From positions 3,920,683 through 3,984,682 of the forward strand of contig NZ_NKRE01000001.1 in the NCBI RefSeq assembly GCF_002705925.1: a stretch of 64,000 nucleotides of DNA, read 5' to 3'. The notes beneath the pieces are model-generated. The model saw nothing but the letters and a program-made list of their open reading frames with translations. It had not been told where the DNA came from and did no database searches. Within the stretch, counting starts at the first letter, position 1. Every line of letters begins with the position of its first letter. The stretch is from Mycobacterium ostraviense. GTDB lineage: Bacteria; Actinomycetota; Actinomycetes; Mycobacteriales; Mycobacteriaceae. Position numbers and translations under genes: made by a program. This document shows positions 1-9,028 of the stretch, piece by piece.

Positions 1-1581
1 CGCGGCCGCGGTGAGCGCGTCATCGAGTTCGCCATACGTCTGCGCCCGGAACGCCAGGTGATCGGCCACTCCCAGCGCGCTGGGGATGGCGGTCCAACTC
101 CAGTTGACGATGTCGTTGTAGGGGGCCGTCTCGCCGTGTATCGCGCGTTCGATGGTGTAGCCGTCGTTGTTGACCACCACGATGACCGGGGACAAGCCCT
201 CGCGGGAGAAGTTGCCGATCTCCTGGACGGTCAGTTGAGCTGCCCCGTCGCCGATCAACAGCACCGTCCTGCGGTCACGATGGGCCACCGCCGCCCCGAG
301 CGCCGCCGGTAGCGTGTAACCGATTGAGCCCCAAAGGGGTTGACCGATGAAGGTGACGCCGTGCGGCAACCGGTGGTCCGCCATGCCGTAGAACGAGGTG
401 CCCTGCTCGGCCAGCACCACGTTGCCCGGGGTGAGCGCGTCGTTGACCCGGTCCCACAGCATCCGTTGGGTCAGCGGGTCCTCGCGCCTCGGAGTCAGCG
501 CCGGCCGGTGGTCATCCGGAGCCGGCACCGGGGGTGAGGTTATCCCGCGCCCGGTCAGGATCTCGGCCAGCGCGCGCAGGGCGGCGCTCATCTCGAGCGG
601 CGCGAACACCCGGCCGGCCACGGTGCTTTGGTACTGGCCGATGTCGATGGTGCGCGCCGGGTCGATCCGCTGGCTGAAGAACCCGCTGACCATGTCGGTG
701 AACACCACCCCGGCCGTCACCAGCACCGGCGCCTGCTCGATCGCCGCACGTACCCGCTTCGCGCTGGCGGCTCCGGCATAGATGCCCAGAAAGTTCGGAG
801 AGCTCTCGTCGAGCAGACTCTTTCCCCACATCAGCGTGGCATGCGGCACCACGTCGGCGGCCAGCAACGCCTCCAGCTCGCCGACCGCCCGCAATCGATG
901 GACCAGCAGGTCGGCGAGCACGGTGAGTTGGTGCTCGCCGATCAGTGCGGCAGCGGCTTCGGTGAACAGCGACAGCGCGCGCGGGCTGGTGCCGCCGCCG
1001 TAGCGGGGGAGCGGGGCGCCGGGCGCTTCGGTGGGGAAGCGGGCCACGTCGGTGGACAGCAGTAGGTATCCGGGCCGCTTCTGCTCCCGCACCTCGCACA
1101 GCACCCTGTCGATCTCCCGGCATGCCGTTGCCGGCATGAGATTGGCTTGGGCGCAGGTGATTTCGCGGCTGATCCGAAGGAAGTGCTCGAAGTCCCCGTC
1201 GCCGAGCGAATGGTGCAGCGCCCGCCGGGTGCCCTGGGCGTCCTTGGAAGGGCCGCCGACGATGTGGACCACCGGCACATGCTCGGCGTAGCTGCCCGCG
1301 ATGGCGTTGGCCGCCGACAGTTCCCCGACACCGAATGTCGTAACCACAGCTGACATTCCGCGCAAGCGTCCGTAGCCGTCGGCGGCATAGCCGGCGTTGA
1401 GCTCGTTGGCGTTGCCCACCCAGCGGATGGCCGGATGGGCCACGATATGGTCGAGGAACTCCAGGTTGTAGTCCCCGGGCACGCCGAAGATTTCGGAAAC
1501 GCCGAGTTCGGCGAGGCGGTCCAGCAGATAGTCGCCGACGGTGTACACGGGTTCGTTGGGGCCAGCCGCACGATCGGTCAC
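1..1581 (-). CDS. pdc: thiamine-diphosphate-dependent alpha-keto acid decarboxylase, C-terminus cut by window edge
   Basis: This is a ThDP-dependent decarboxylase of the indolepyruvate/phenylpyruvate/branched-chain 2-oxo acid type, the Rv0853c family, expected to turn 2-oxo acids into aldehydes plus CO2 in the cytosol. The first 527 codons are present; family members are about 560 residues, so roughly 30 are missing. The N-terminal PYR domain carries FGVPGDYN and the conserved acidic residue in GSYAEHVPVVHIVG. The C-terminal domain carries the cofactor signature GDGAAQ followed by NNDGYT. I chose the GTG start at 1581, which gives the family N-terminus just before VYTVGDYLLDRL. It is divergent from the SRPBCC gene at 1647. 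The exact substrate cannot be read from the sequence. Confidence 0.93.
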   Translation of the reverse strand, partial: MTDRAAGPNEPVYTVGDYLLDRLAELGVSEIFGVPGDYNLEFLDHIVAHPAIRWVGNANELNAGYAADGYGRLRGMSAVVTTFGVGELSAANAIAGSYAEHVPVVHIVGGPSKDAQGTRRALHHSLGDGDFEHFLRISREITCAQANLMPATACREIDRVLCEVREQKRPGYLLLSTDVARFPTEAPGAPLPRYGGGTSPRALSLFTEAAAALIGEHQLTVLADLLVHRLRAVGELEALLAADVVPHATLMWGKSLLDESSPNFLGIYAGAASAKRVRAAIEQAPVLVTAGVVFTDMVSGFFSQRIDPARTIDIGQYQSTVAGRVFAPLEMSAALRALAEILTGRGITSPPVPAPDDHRPALTPRREDPLTQRMLWDRVNDALTPGNVVLAEQGTSFYGMADHRLPHGVTFIGQPLWGSIGYTLPAALGAAVAHRDRRTVLLIGDGAAQLTVQEIGNFSREGLSPVIVVVNNDGYTIERAIHGETAPYNDIVNWSWTAIPSALGVADHLAFRAQTYGELDDALTAAA

Positions 1582-1646
1582 GAAGACGACGGTACGCCCG
1601 GCCGAAACCATTCCGGCAAAGACGCGGTCGCGCTATCGTCGGCGCC

Positions 1647-2090
1647 ATGGCAGTCAAGGAATCCCGCGAAGTAGTCATCGAAGCAAGTCCCAAGGAGATC
1701 CTCGACGTGGTCGCCGACGTCGAGGCAATGCCCGAGTGGTCCGACATTCATCAGAGCGCAGAAGTACTCGACCGTGACGAGGACGGCCGACCGCGGCGCG
1801 CCCGGATGAAAGTCAAGACCGCCGGGGTCACCGACGAGATCGTGCTCGCTTACACCTGGCGCGACGACGGCGTCACCTGGACGCAGGAAAGCGGGAAGGC
1901 GTCGCGTAACCAAGAGGGCGGCTACACGCTCACGTCGGAGGGCGACAAGACCCGGACGAAGTTCGACCTGAGCCTGGACCCGGTAGTGCCGCTGCCCGGC
2001 TTCGTGATCAAACGCGCCATGAAAGGGGTCATGGAGCTGAATACCGACGGGCTGCGCAAGCGGGTGCTCAAGGTCAAGAAGGGCGGCTAG
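1647..2090 (+). CDS. SRPBCC (START-like) hydrophobic-ligand-binding protein, Rv0854-like
   Basis: This 147-residue protein has the SRPBCC / polyketide-cyclase-like fold pattern. It opens with SREVVIEASPKEILDVVADVEAMPEW, the usual first strand and helix, and ends with a long C-terminal helix after PLPGFVIKRAM. Such proteins bind lipids or other hydrophobic ligands in a deep cavity; no catalytic residues are evident. It is the first of three similar genes (with 3242-3697 and 3750-4190) that bracket far. It ends 5 bases before the far start, so co-transcription with far is likely. Ligand and function are unknown. Confidence 0.85.
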   Translation: MAVKESREVVIEASPKEILDVVADVEAMPEWSDIHQSAEVLDRDEDGRPRRARMKVKTAGVTDEIVLAYTWRDDGVTWTQESGKASRNQEGGYTLTSEGDKTRTKFDLSLDPVVPLPGFVIKRAMKGVMELNTDGLRKRVLKVKKGG

Positions 2091-2095
2091 CCACC

Positions 2096-3175
2096 GTGAC
2101 CGGCGGGGGGCCCTTGGCCGGGGTGAAGGTCATCGAACTCGGCGGTATCGGACCCGGCCCGCATGCCGGGATGGTGCTGGCCGACCTCGGCGCCGACGTC
2201 GTGCGGGTGCGCCGTCCCGGCGGGCTGACCATGCCGTCCGAGGACCGGGATCTGCTGCATCGCGGAAAGCGGATCGTGAACCTGGATGTCAAGGCCCAGC
2301 CGGGTGCGTTGCTGGCGCTGGCCGCCAAGGCCGATGTGCTGCTGGACTGCTTTCGGCCCGGCACCTGCGAGCGGCTCGGCATCGGTCCCGACGACTGCGC
2401 GGCGGTCAATCCGCGACTGATCTTCGCCCGCATCACCGGCTGGGGACAGGATGGGCCGCTGGCATCGACGGCCGGCCACGACATCAACTACCTGTCGCAG
2501 ACCGGTGCGCTCTCGGCGCTCGGCTACCGCGACCGGCCGCCGATGCCGCCGCTGAACCTGGTCGCCGACTTCGGCGGCGGCTCCATGCTGGTGCTGCTGG
2601 GCATCGTGGCCGCGCTGTATGAGCGGGAGCGGTCGGGCAAGGGGCAGGTGATCGACGCCGCGATGGTCGACGGGGTCAGCGTGCTGGCCCAGATGATGTG
2701 GACCATGAAGGCAATCGGGAGTTTGCGCGACGAACGCGAATCGTTCCTGCTCGACGGCGGCGCCCCGTTCTACCGTTGCTATGAAACGTCCGACGGCAAA
2801 TACCTGGCGGTGGGTGCGATCGAGCCGCAGTTCTTCGCGGCGCTGCTGGCCGGGCTCGGCTTGACGGCCGACGACGTGCCCAACCAGCTCGACGTCGGCT
2901 CGTACCCGCGGATGGGCGAGATTTTCGCCGAGCGGTTCGCCGGCCGGACCCGCGACGAGTGGACCGAGGTCTTCGCCGGCACCGACGCGTGTGTGACCCC
3001 GGTGCTGACTTGGAGCGAAGCGGCCGGCAACGCCCACATGAGAGCCCGGTCGACGGTGATCAACGTCCACGGTGTCGACCAGGCCGCGCCCGCGCCGCGC
3101 TTCTCGCGAACACCGGCCGTACCGGTCGCGCCGCCCCCGGCGGCAACCACGCCGATCGACGAAATAAATTGGTAG
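2096..3175 (+). CDS. far: alpha-methylacyl-CoA racemase family (CoA-transferase family III fold)
   Basis: The 359-residue product matches family III CoA-transferases/racemases (Rv0855). The residues that define the racemase branch are visible: His128 and Asp129 in TAGHDINYLS, Asp158 in NLVADFGGG and Glu243 in AIEPQF. They sit about two residues from the His126/Asp156/Glu241 triad known for mycobacterial MCR. That argues for epimerising 2-methyl-branched acyl-CoAs, a step in degrading branched fatty acids and sterol side chains, rather than CoA transfer. The GTG start lies just after the upstream SRPBCC stop. The protein should be cytosolic. Substrate specificity is inferred from the family. 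Confidence 0.9.
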   Translation: MTGGGPLAGVKVIELGGIGPGPHAGMVLADLGADVVRVRRPGGLTMPSEDRDLLHRGKRIVNLDVKAQPGALLALAAKADVLLDCFRPGTCERLGIGPDDCAAVNPRLIFARITGWGQDGPLASTAGHDINYLSQTGALSALGYRDRPPMPPLNLVADFGGGSMLVLLGIVAALYERERSGKGQVIDAAMVDGVSVLAQMMWTMKAIGSLRDERESFLLDGGAPFYRCYETSDGKYLAVGAIEPQFFAALLAGLGLTADDVPNQLDVGSYPRMGEIFAERFAGRTRDEWTEVFAGTDACVTPVLTWSEAAGNAHMRARSTVINVHGVDQAAPAPRFSRTPAVPVAPPPAATTPIDEINW

Positions 3176-3241
3176 TCACCTATTCTTTCGAATTGTCCCG
3201 AACACGTCCGCGAATAGGGCGGCGTTGCTAGCTTGAGCTTG

Positions 3242-3697
3242 GTGGCCGTCAAAGCATCGCGGGAAATCATCATCGATGCGCCTCCGGAAGTGGTCATGGA
3301 GGCGCTGGCAGATGTGAGCGTGCTGACATCCTGGTCACCGCTGCACAAACAGGTGGAAGTGATCGACTATTACCCGGACGGGCGCCCCCATCATGTGAAA
3401 GCCGTGGTCAAAATTCTGGGGCTGGTCGACAAGGAGATCCTGGAATACCACTGGGGCCCGGACTGGATGTGCTGGGATGCCGACCAGACTTTCCAGCAGC
3501 ATGGCCAGCACATCGAGACCACCGTCAAGCCCGAAGGCGTCGACACGTCACGGGTGCGGTTCGACATCACCGTCGAACCGGCCGGCCCGATTCCCGGCTT
3601 CATCGTCAAGCGGGCCAGCGAACACGTGCTGGATGCCGCGGCGAAGGGGCTGACCGAACTGATCAGCGGCCGCAGCGACCGGGATCATCCGACATAG
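3242..3697 (+). CDS. SRPBCC family protein, Rv0856-like
   Basis: This is the second of three SRPBCC paralogues. I chose the GTG at 3242 because it gives an N-terminus (AVKASREIIIDAPPEVVMEAL) that lines up with the other two; an in-frame TTG at 3233 would add three residues. The protein shares VEVIDYYPDGRPHHVK, EYHWGPDWMCWDA and PIPGFIVKRASEHVLDAA with the paralogues. Conservation of the tryptophan-rich EYHWGPDWM strand suggests a similar ligand cavity to the third copy. There is no signal peptide. Function is unknown beyond ligand binding expected of the fold. Confidence 0.85.
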   Translation: MAVKASREIIIDAPPEVVMEALADVSVLTSWSPLHKQVEVIDYYPDGRPHHVKAVVKILGLVDKEILEYHWGPDWMCWDADQTFQQHGQHIETTVKPEGVDTSRVRFDITVEPAGPIPGFIVKRASEHVLDAAAKGLTELISGRSDRDHPT

Positions 3698-3749
3698 TTC
3701 CGGTTCCGCCGCGCCGCGTGCCGGCCGATGGTTGCTAACTTGGTGGGCA

Positions 3750-4190
3750 GTGGCTGTCCAAGCGTCGAGCGATATCGTCATTGATGCGCCCCCTGAGGTG
3801 ATCATGGAGGCGCTCGCCGACATGGACGCGGTGCCGTCGTGGTCATCGGTGCACAAGCGGGTCGAGGTCGTCGACACCCATCCCGACGGTCGACCGCACC
3901 ACGTGAAGGTCACCGTCAAGGTGACCGGCATCGTGGACACCCAACTGCTCGAATACCATTGGGGGCCGGACTGGATGGTCTGGGACGCCCACAAGACCGC
4001 TCAGCAACACGGGCAGCACGGCGAGTACAACCTGCGCCGCGAGGGGGAAGGCAAGACCCGGGTGCGGTTCACCCTCACGGTGGAGCCGTCGGCGCCGCTG
4101 CCCGAGTTCTGGATCAAGCGGGCCCGCAAGAAAATCCTGCACGCCGCCCTGGAGGGACTGCGCAATCACGTTATGGGAAAGGCTGAGTAG
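3750..4190 (+). CDS. SRPBCC family protein, Rv0857-like
   Basis: This third SRPBCC paralogue (146 residues from the GTG at 3750) is the one most like the copy at 3242-3697: both have APPEVIMEALADM/APPEVVMEALADV, DGRPHHVK and EYHWGPDWM. I placed the start by alignment with its siblings; an in-frame TTG at 3732 would add six residues unlike the family. Its 3' end overlaps the convergent dapC by 20 bases. Tandem duplication explains the pair; their roles are not known. Confidence 0.85.
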   Translation: MAVQASSDIVIDAPPEVIMEALADMDAVPSWSSVHKRVEVVDTHPDGRPHHVKVTVKVTGIVDTQLLEYHWGPDWMVWDAHKTAQQHGQHGEYNLRREGEGKTRVRFTLTVEPSAPLPEFWIKRARKKILHAALEGLRNHVMGKAE

Positions 4191-5361
4191 TCCCGTCACG
4201 CAGCGCGGCCAGTCGCCTGATCGCCTCGTCCAGGGTGTCCGCGCGTTTGCAGAAGGCGAAGCGCACCAGGTGATTCCACAGGTCGGCGTGCTGTGCCGCG
4301 GGGTCGCAGAACGCCGACATCGGGATGGCGGCCACCCCCGCCCTCTCCGGCAGAGCAGCGCAGAACGCCGCGCTGTCGTGGTAGCCCAGCGGACGCGGAT
4401 CGGCGCACACGAAGTAGGTGCCGTAGCTGTCGTGCACCTCGAAACCGATCTCGGTCAATCCCGAGGCCAGCCGACCGCGTCTGGTCTGCAACGAACTGCG
4501 CAGCGCGGCCACCCAGGCGTCCTCGGTGTCCAGCGCAAGCGCCACCGCCGGCTGAAACGGCGCGCCGCCCACATAGCTCAGGTACTGTTTGGCCGCACGC
4601 ACCCCGGCGATGAGTTGCGCTGGGCCGCAGGCCCATCCGATCTTCCAGCCGGTGCAGTTGAACATCTTGGCCGCACTCGAGATGGTGATCGTCCGTCCGG
4701 CCATGCCGTCGAAGCCGGCCAGCGGCAAGTGATCATGGCCGTCAAACACCAAGTGCTCGTAAACCTCGTCGGTGATCACCAAAAGGTCTGCGGCCACTGC
4801 GATCTCGGCTATGGCCGCCAGCTCGGCCCGGCTCAGCACCGCGCCGGTCGGATTGTGCGGAGAGTTGACGATCAACGCCCGGGTGCGCGGCGTCACGGAG
4901 CGTCGCAACGCGTCGGCGTCCAGAGCAAAGCCGCGGCCGTCAGCCACCAGCGGCACGGAAACTCGATGCGCGCCGGCCATCACCACGACCGGCGAGTAGG
5001 AGTCGTAGAACGGCTCGATCAGCAGTACCTCCGAGCCGGGTTCGACGAGGCCCAGCACGGACGCGGCAATAGCTTCGGTGGCTCCGACCGTGACCAGCAC
5101 CTCGGTGTCCGGGTCGTACTCGATGCCGAAATGCCGGCGGCGCTGGGCGGCGACGGCCTGCCGCAGGGCCGCGAGGCCCATCCCCGGCGGATACTGATTG
5201 ACGCCGGCGGCAATGGCGTCTTGTGCGGCCTTGAGCATCGCCGGCGGCCCGTCCTCGTCGGGAAACCCCTGCCCGAGGTTTACCGCGCCGACGCGCGCGG
5301 CCAGCGCCGACATCTCGGCGAACACCGTCGTCGCGTAGGGCTGCAGCCGCGACACCGTCAT
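4171..5361 (-). CDS. dapC: N-succinyldiaminopimelate aminotransferase, class I/II PLP aminotransferase
   Basis: The 396-residue product matches Rv0858c, which makes N-succinyl-LL-2-amino-6-oxopimelate/diaminopimelate interconversion possible in lysine and peptidoglycan diaminopimelate synthesis. Fold-type I features are present: NLGQGFPDEDGPP near residue 30, NSPHNPTGA near 167, ITDEVYEHLVF near 196, and the PLP Schiff-base lysine Lys232 in SSAAKMFNCTGWKIGW. I chose the ATG at 5361 (MTVSRLQPYATTVFAEM), which gives the family length; the open frame continues upstream to 5553 but that part is unlike the family. It is divergent from fadA and its 3' end overlaps the convergent SRPBCC gene. Confidence 0.92.
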   Translation of the reverse strand: MTVSRLQPYATTVFAEMSALAARVGAVNLGQGFPDEDGPPAMLKAAQDAIAAGVNQYPPGMGLAALRQAVAAQRRRHFGIEYDPDTEVLVTVGATEAIAASVLGLVEPGSEVLLIEPFYDSYSPVVVMAGAHRVSVPLVADGRGFALDADALRRSVTPRTRALIVNSPHNPTGAVLSRAELAAIAEIAVAADLLVITDEVYEHLVFDGHDHLPLAGFDGMAGRTITISSAAKMFNCTGWKIGWACGPAQLIAGVRAAKQYLSYVGGAPFQPAVALALDTEDAWVAALRSSLQTRRGRLASGLTEIGFEVHDSYGTYFVCADPRPLGYHDSAAFCAALPERAGVAAIPMSAFCDPAAQHADLWNHLVRFAFCKRADTLDEAIRRLAALRDGTTQPFP

Positions 5362-5547
5362 GGCAGACGAGCTTAGGCGCGGCGACGACGCCGAACGGCG
5401 GTGCGACCACTGATCCAGCGACCCCGCTGCGCTAGATCCCACTTGCCTGAGGAGGAGGGGGACCGCTCGTTCTGCCCGCCTTTCCGCGCCAACTGCGGCG
5501 CACAATTCCCACAACTGCGCCAGCTGCCCCCTGACCTGCGAGGCCTT

Positions 5548-5567
5548 GGCCAACCAACAGGTTGGCC
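5548..5567. promoter_or_regulatory. 20-bp palindrome, putative operator upstream of fadAB
   Basis: A perfect inverted repeat GGCCAACC-aaca-GGTTGGCC lies in the 287-bp space between dapC and fadA, about 82 bases before the fadA ATG. Its size and place suit a repressor site (TetR or GntR type) for the fadA-fadB operon. The regulator is not known from the window, and a short RNA hairpin is an alternative. Confidence 0.45.
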
Positions 5568-5648
5568 GAGGACCCTGTTAGTGTTCCCCTACTGGACCTA
5601 GTCTTGAAGACGGATCTAGCCCCCCTTTCCCCCGAACAGGAAATCGAC

Positions 5649-6860
5649 ATGCCCGAAGAAGCCTTTATCTACGAGGCCATCCGTACCCCGCGTGGCAAGC
5701 AGAAGAACGGATCGTTGCACGAGGTCAAGCCATTGAGCCTGGTCGTCGGCCTAATCGAGGAGCTGCGCAGGCGCAACCCCGATCTGGACGAGAACCTGAT
5801 CAGCGACGTCATCCTGGGCTGCGTCTCACCCGTCGGTGACCAGGGCGGCGACATTGCCCGCGCCGCGGTGCTGGCGTCCGGGATGCCCGTCACCTCCGGC
5901 GGTGTGCAGCTCAACCGGTTCTGCGCATCGGGCCTGGAAGCCGTCAACACCGCCGCGCAGAAGGTGCGTTCCGGCTGGGACGACCTGGTGCTGGCCGGCG
6001 GCGTCGAGTCCATGAGCCGGGTGCCGATGGGCTCCGACGGTGGCGCGATGGGGCTGGACCCCGCCACCAACTACGACGTGATGTTCGTTCCGCAGGGCAT
6101 CGGCGCCGACTTGATCGCCACCATCGATGGCTTCTCCCGCGAAGACGTCGACAGCTACGCGTTGCGCAGCCAGGAGAAGGCCGCCGCCGCATGGTCGGGC
6201 GGCTACTTCGCCAAGTCGGTGGTTCCGGTCCGTGACCAGAACGGCCTGCTGATACTCGACCACGACGAGCACATGCGGCCCGACACCACCATGGAGGGTC
6301 TGGCCAAGCTGAAGCCGGCCTTCGAGGGCCTAGCCGCGATGGGTGGTTTTGACGACGTCGCCCTGCAGAAGTACCACTGGGTGGAGAAGATCAACCACGT
6401 CCACACCGGCGGCAACAGCTCCGGGATCGTCGACGGGGCGGCGTTGGTGATGATCGGCAGCGAGAAGGCCGGGCAAGCGCAGGGCCTCACCCCGCGGGCC
6501 CGCATCGTGGCCACCGCTACCAGCGGCGCCGACCCGGTGATCATGCTGACCGGGCCCACCCCGGCCACCCTCAAGGTGCTCGACAGGGCCGGGCTGACCG
6601 TCGACGACATCGACCTGTTCGAGCTCAACGAGGCGTTCGCGTCGGTGGTGCTGAAATTCCAGAAGGATCTGAACATCCCCGACGAGAAGCTCAACGTCAA
6701 CGGTGGCGCCATCGCGATGGGCCACCCCCTGGGCGCTACCGGCGCCATGATCCTGGGCACTATGGTCGACGAACTGGAGCGCCGCAATGCCCGACGGGCG
6801 CTCGTCACGCTATGTATCGGCGGCGGCATGGGCGTCGCGACGGTTATCGAGAGGGTTTAA
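5649..6860 (+). CDS. fadA: acetyl-CoA acyltransferase (3-ketoacyl-CoA thiolase), beta subunit of the trifunctional complex
   Basis: This is the degradative thiolase of the FadAB trifunctional complex (Rv0859), which cleaves 3-ketoacyl-CoA to acetyl-CoA plus a shortened acyl-CoA. The 403 residues carry the nucleophile Cys92 in NRFCASGLEAVN, the catalytic His in NGGAIAMGHPLGATG and the second Cys in CIGGGMG at the C-terminus. I chose the ATG at 5649, behind an AGGAAA ribosome site, since MPEEAFIYEAIRTPRG matches the family start; the open frame runs further upstream. fadB begins 5 bases after the stop, so the two are co-translated partners. Confidence 0.96.
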   Translation: MPEEAFIYEAIRTPRGKQKNGSLHEVKPLSLVVGLIEELRRRNPDLDENLISDVILGCVSPVGDQGGDIARAAVLASGMPVTSGGVQLNRFCASGLEAVNTAAQKVRSGWDDLVLAGGVESMSRVPMGSDGGAMGLDPATNYDVMFVPQGIGADLIATIDGFSREDVDSYALRSQEKAAAAWSGGYFAKSVVPVRDQNGLLILDHDEHMRPDTTMEGLAKLKPAFEGLAAMGGFDDVALQKYHWVEKINHVHTGGNSSGIVDGAALVMIGSEKAGQAQGLTPRARIVATATSGADPVIMLTGPTPATLKVLDRAGLTVDDIDLFELNEAFASVVLKFQKDLNIPDEKLNVNGGAIAMGHPLGATGAMILGTMVDELERRNARRALVTLCIGGGMGVATVIERV

Positions 6861-6865
6861 AAGTT

Positions 6866-9025
6866 ATGCCCGACAATACAATCCAGTGGGACAAGGACGC
6901 CGACCGCATTGTCACGCTGACCATGGACGACCCGTCGGGGTCGGCCAACGTGATGAACGAGGCCTACATCGAGTCGATGGGCAAGGCCGTGGATCGCCTT
7001 GTCGCCGAAAAGGATTCGATCACCGGCGTGGTCATCACCAGCGCGAAGAAGACCTTCTTCGCTGGCGGCGACGTCAAGAGCATGATTCAGATCGGGCCCG
7101 AGAATGCCGGTGAAGCGTTCGACACCGTCGAGACCGTCAAGAAGCAACTGCGCACCCTCGAGACGCTCGGCAAGCCGGTGGTCGCCGCCATCAACGGCGC
7201 CGCGCTGGGCGGTGGCCTGGAGATCGCGTTGGCCTGTCATCACCGCATCGCGGCCGACGTCAAGGGCAGTCAGATCGGGCTCCCGGAAGTGACCCTGGGC
7301 CTGCTGCCCGGCGGCGGCGGCGTGACGCGCACAGTGCGGATGTTCGGCATCCAGAACGCGTTCGTCAACATCCTGTCGCAAGGCACCCGCTTCAAGCCGG
7401 CCAAGGCCAAAGAAATCGGACTGGTCGACGAATTGCTGCCCACCGTCGAGGAATTGGTGCCCGCCGCCAAGGCGTGGATAAAGGAGGAGCTCAAGGCCAA
7501 CCCCGACGGTGCCGGTGTGCAGCCGTGGGACAAGAAGGGCTACAAGATGCCCGGCGGCACCCCGTCGTCGCCGGGATTGGCGTCCATCCTGCCGTCGTTC
7601 CCGGCGCTGCTGCGCAAGCAGCTCAAGGGCGCGCCGATGCCGGCGCCGAAGGCCATCCTGTCCGCCGCGGTCGAGGGTGCGCAGGTCGACTTCGACACCG
7701 CCAGCCGCATCGAGAGCCGGTACTTCACCGAGCTGGTCACCGGCCAGGTTTCCAAGAACATGATCCAGGCGTTCTTCTTCGACCTGCAGACCATCAACAA
7801 CGGTGGTAGCCGCCCCGAGGGGATCGAGCCGGTCACGATCAAGAAGATCGGGGTGCTGGGCGCGGGCATGATGGGCGCCGGCATCGCCTACGTCTCGGCC
7901 AAGGCCGGCTACGACGTGGTGCTCAAAGACGTCAGCCTGGAGGCGGCGCAGAAGGGCAAGGGTTACTCCGAGAAGCTGGAGGCCAAGGCTCTGGAGCGGG
8001 GCCGCACCACGCAGGAGCGCAGCGATGCGCTGCTGGCGCGCATCACCCCGACGGGCGACCCAGCGGATCTCAAGGGTGTCGACTTCGTCATCGAGGCCGT
8101 CTTCGAGAACCAGGAACTCAAGCACAAGGTGTTCCAGGAGATCGAAGACATCGTCGAGCCCAACGCGGTCCTTGGGTCCAACACCTCCACGCTGCCGATC
8201 ACCGGTCTGGCGACCGGCGTCAAACGACAAGAGGACTTCATCGGGATCCACTTCTTCTCGCCGGTCGACAAGATGCCGCTGGTCGAAATCATCAAGGGCG
8301 AGAAGACATCTGACGAGGCGCTGGCCCGGGTCTTCGACTACACGCTGGCGATCGGCAAGACCCCGATCGTGGTCAACGACAGCCGCGGCTTCTTCACCTC
8401 ACGGGTCATCGGCACCTTCGTCAACGAGGCCCTGGCGATGCTCGGCGAGGGCGTGGAGCCGGCGTCGATCGAACAGGCCGGGTCGCAGGCCGGGTACCCG
8501 GCGCCGCCGCTGCAGCTGTCCGACGAGCTGAACCTGGAGTTGATGCACAAGATCGCCGTCGCCACCCGTAAGGGTGTCGAGGATGCCGGCGGCACCTACG
8601 AGCCGCATCCGGCCGAGGCGGTCGTCGAGAAGATGATCGAACTCGGGCGGTCCGGCCGACTCAAGGGTGCGGGCTTCTACGAATACGTCGACGGCAAGCG
8701 ATCCGGCTTGTGGCCGGGGCTGCGGGAGACCTTCAAGTCGGGGACGTCGGCGCCGCCGCTGCAGGACATGATCGACCGGATGCTGTTCGCCGAGGCGCTG
8801 GAGACCCAGAAGTGCCTCGACGAGGGTGTGCTCACGTCCACGGCCGACGCCAACATCGGGTCGATCATGGGAATCGGCTACCCGCCGTGGACCGGCGGCA
8901 GCGCGCAGTTCATCGTCGGCTACCAGGGGCCGGCCGGTATCGGCAAGGAAGCCTTTGTGGCCCGTGCCAAGGAGTTGGCCGCCAAGTACGGCGACCGTTT
9001 CCTTCCGCCGGAATCTCTGACCTAG
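6866..9025 (+). CDS. fadB: fatty-acid oxidation complex alpha subunit: enoyl-CoA hydratase / 3-hydroxyacyl-CoA dehydrogenase
   Basis: The 719-residue product is the alpha chain of the mycobacterial trifunctional enzyme (Rv0860), hydrating enoyl-CoA and then oxidising 3-hydroxyacyl-CoA with NAD. The N-terminal crotonase domain (about 1-190) shows FFAGGDVKSM and NGAALGGGLEIALACH for the oxyanion hole. The Rossmann dehydrogenase part begins at IGVLGAGMMGAGIAY near residue 330 and includes GSNTSTLPI and GIHFFSPVDKMPLVEI, the latter with the catalytic His. C-terminal 3HCDH domains follow. The ATG at 6866 lies 5 bases after fadA. A 70-bp palindrome starts 3 bases after its stop. Confidence 0.96.
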   Translation: MPDNTIQWDKDADRIVTLTMDDPSGSANVMNEAYIESMGKAVDRLVAEKDSITGVVITSAKKTFFAGGDVKSMIQIGPENAGEAFDTVETVKKQLRTLETLGKPVVAAINGAALGGGLEIALACHHRIAADVKGSQIGLPEVTLGLLPGGGGVTRTVRMFGIQNAFVNILSQGTRFKPAKAKEIGLVDELLPTVEELVPAAKAWIKEELKANPDGAGVQPWDKKGYKMPGGTPSSPGLASILPSFPALLRKQLKGAPMPAPKAILSAAVEGAQVDFDTASRIESRYFTELVTGQVSKNMIQAFFFDLQTINNGGSRPEGIEPVTIKKIGVLGAGMMGAGIAYVSAKAGYDVVLKDVSLEAAQKGKGYSEKLEAKALERGRTTQERSDALLARITPTGDPADLKGVDFVIEAVFENQELKHKVFQEIEDIVEPNAVLGSNTSTLPITGLATGVKRQEDFIGIHFFSPVDKMPLVEIIKGEKTSDEALARVFDYTLAIGKTPIVVNDSRGFFTSRVIGTFVNEALAMLGEGVEPASIEQAGSQAGYPAPPLQLSDELNLELMHKIAVATRKGVEDAGGTYEPHPAEAVVEKMIELGRSGRLKGAGFYEYVDGKRSGLWPGLRETFKSGTSAPPLQDMIDRMLFAEALETQKCLDEGVLTSTADANIGSIMGIGYPPWTGGSAQFIVGYQGPAGIGKEAFVARAKELAAKYGDRFLPPESLT

Positions 9026-9028
9026 TTT

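Noticed and set aside
4270..5376. 368-codon open frame on the plus strand
   Set aside because: It is antisense to dapC, rich in His/Arg from GC-rich codons, with no domain.
5362..5553. N-terminal extension of dapC in open frame
   Set aside because: The added 64 residues have no family similarity; the ATG at 5361 gives the usual start and length.
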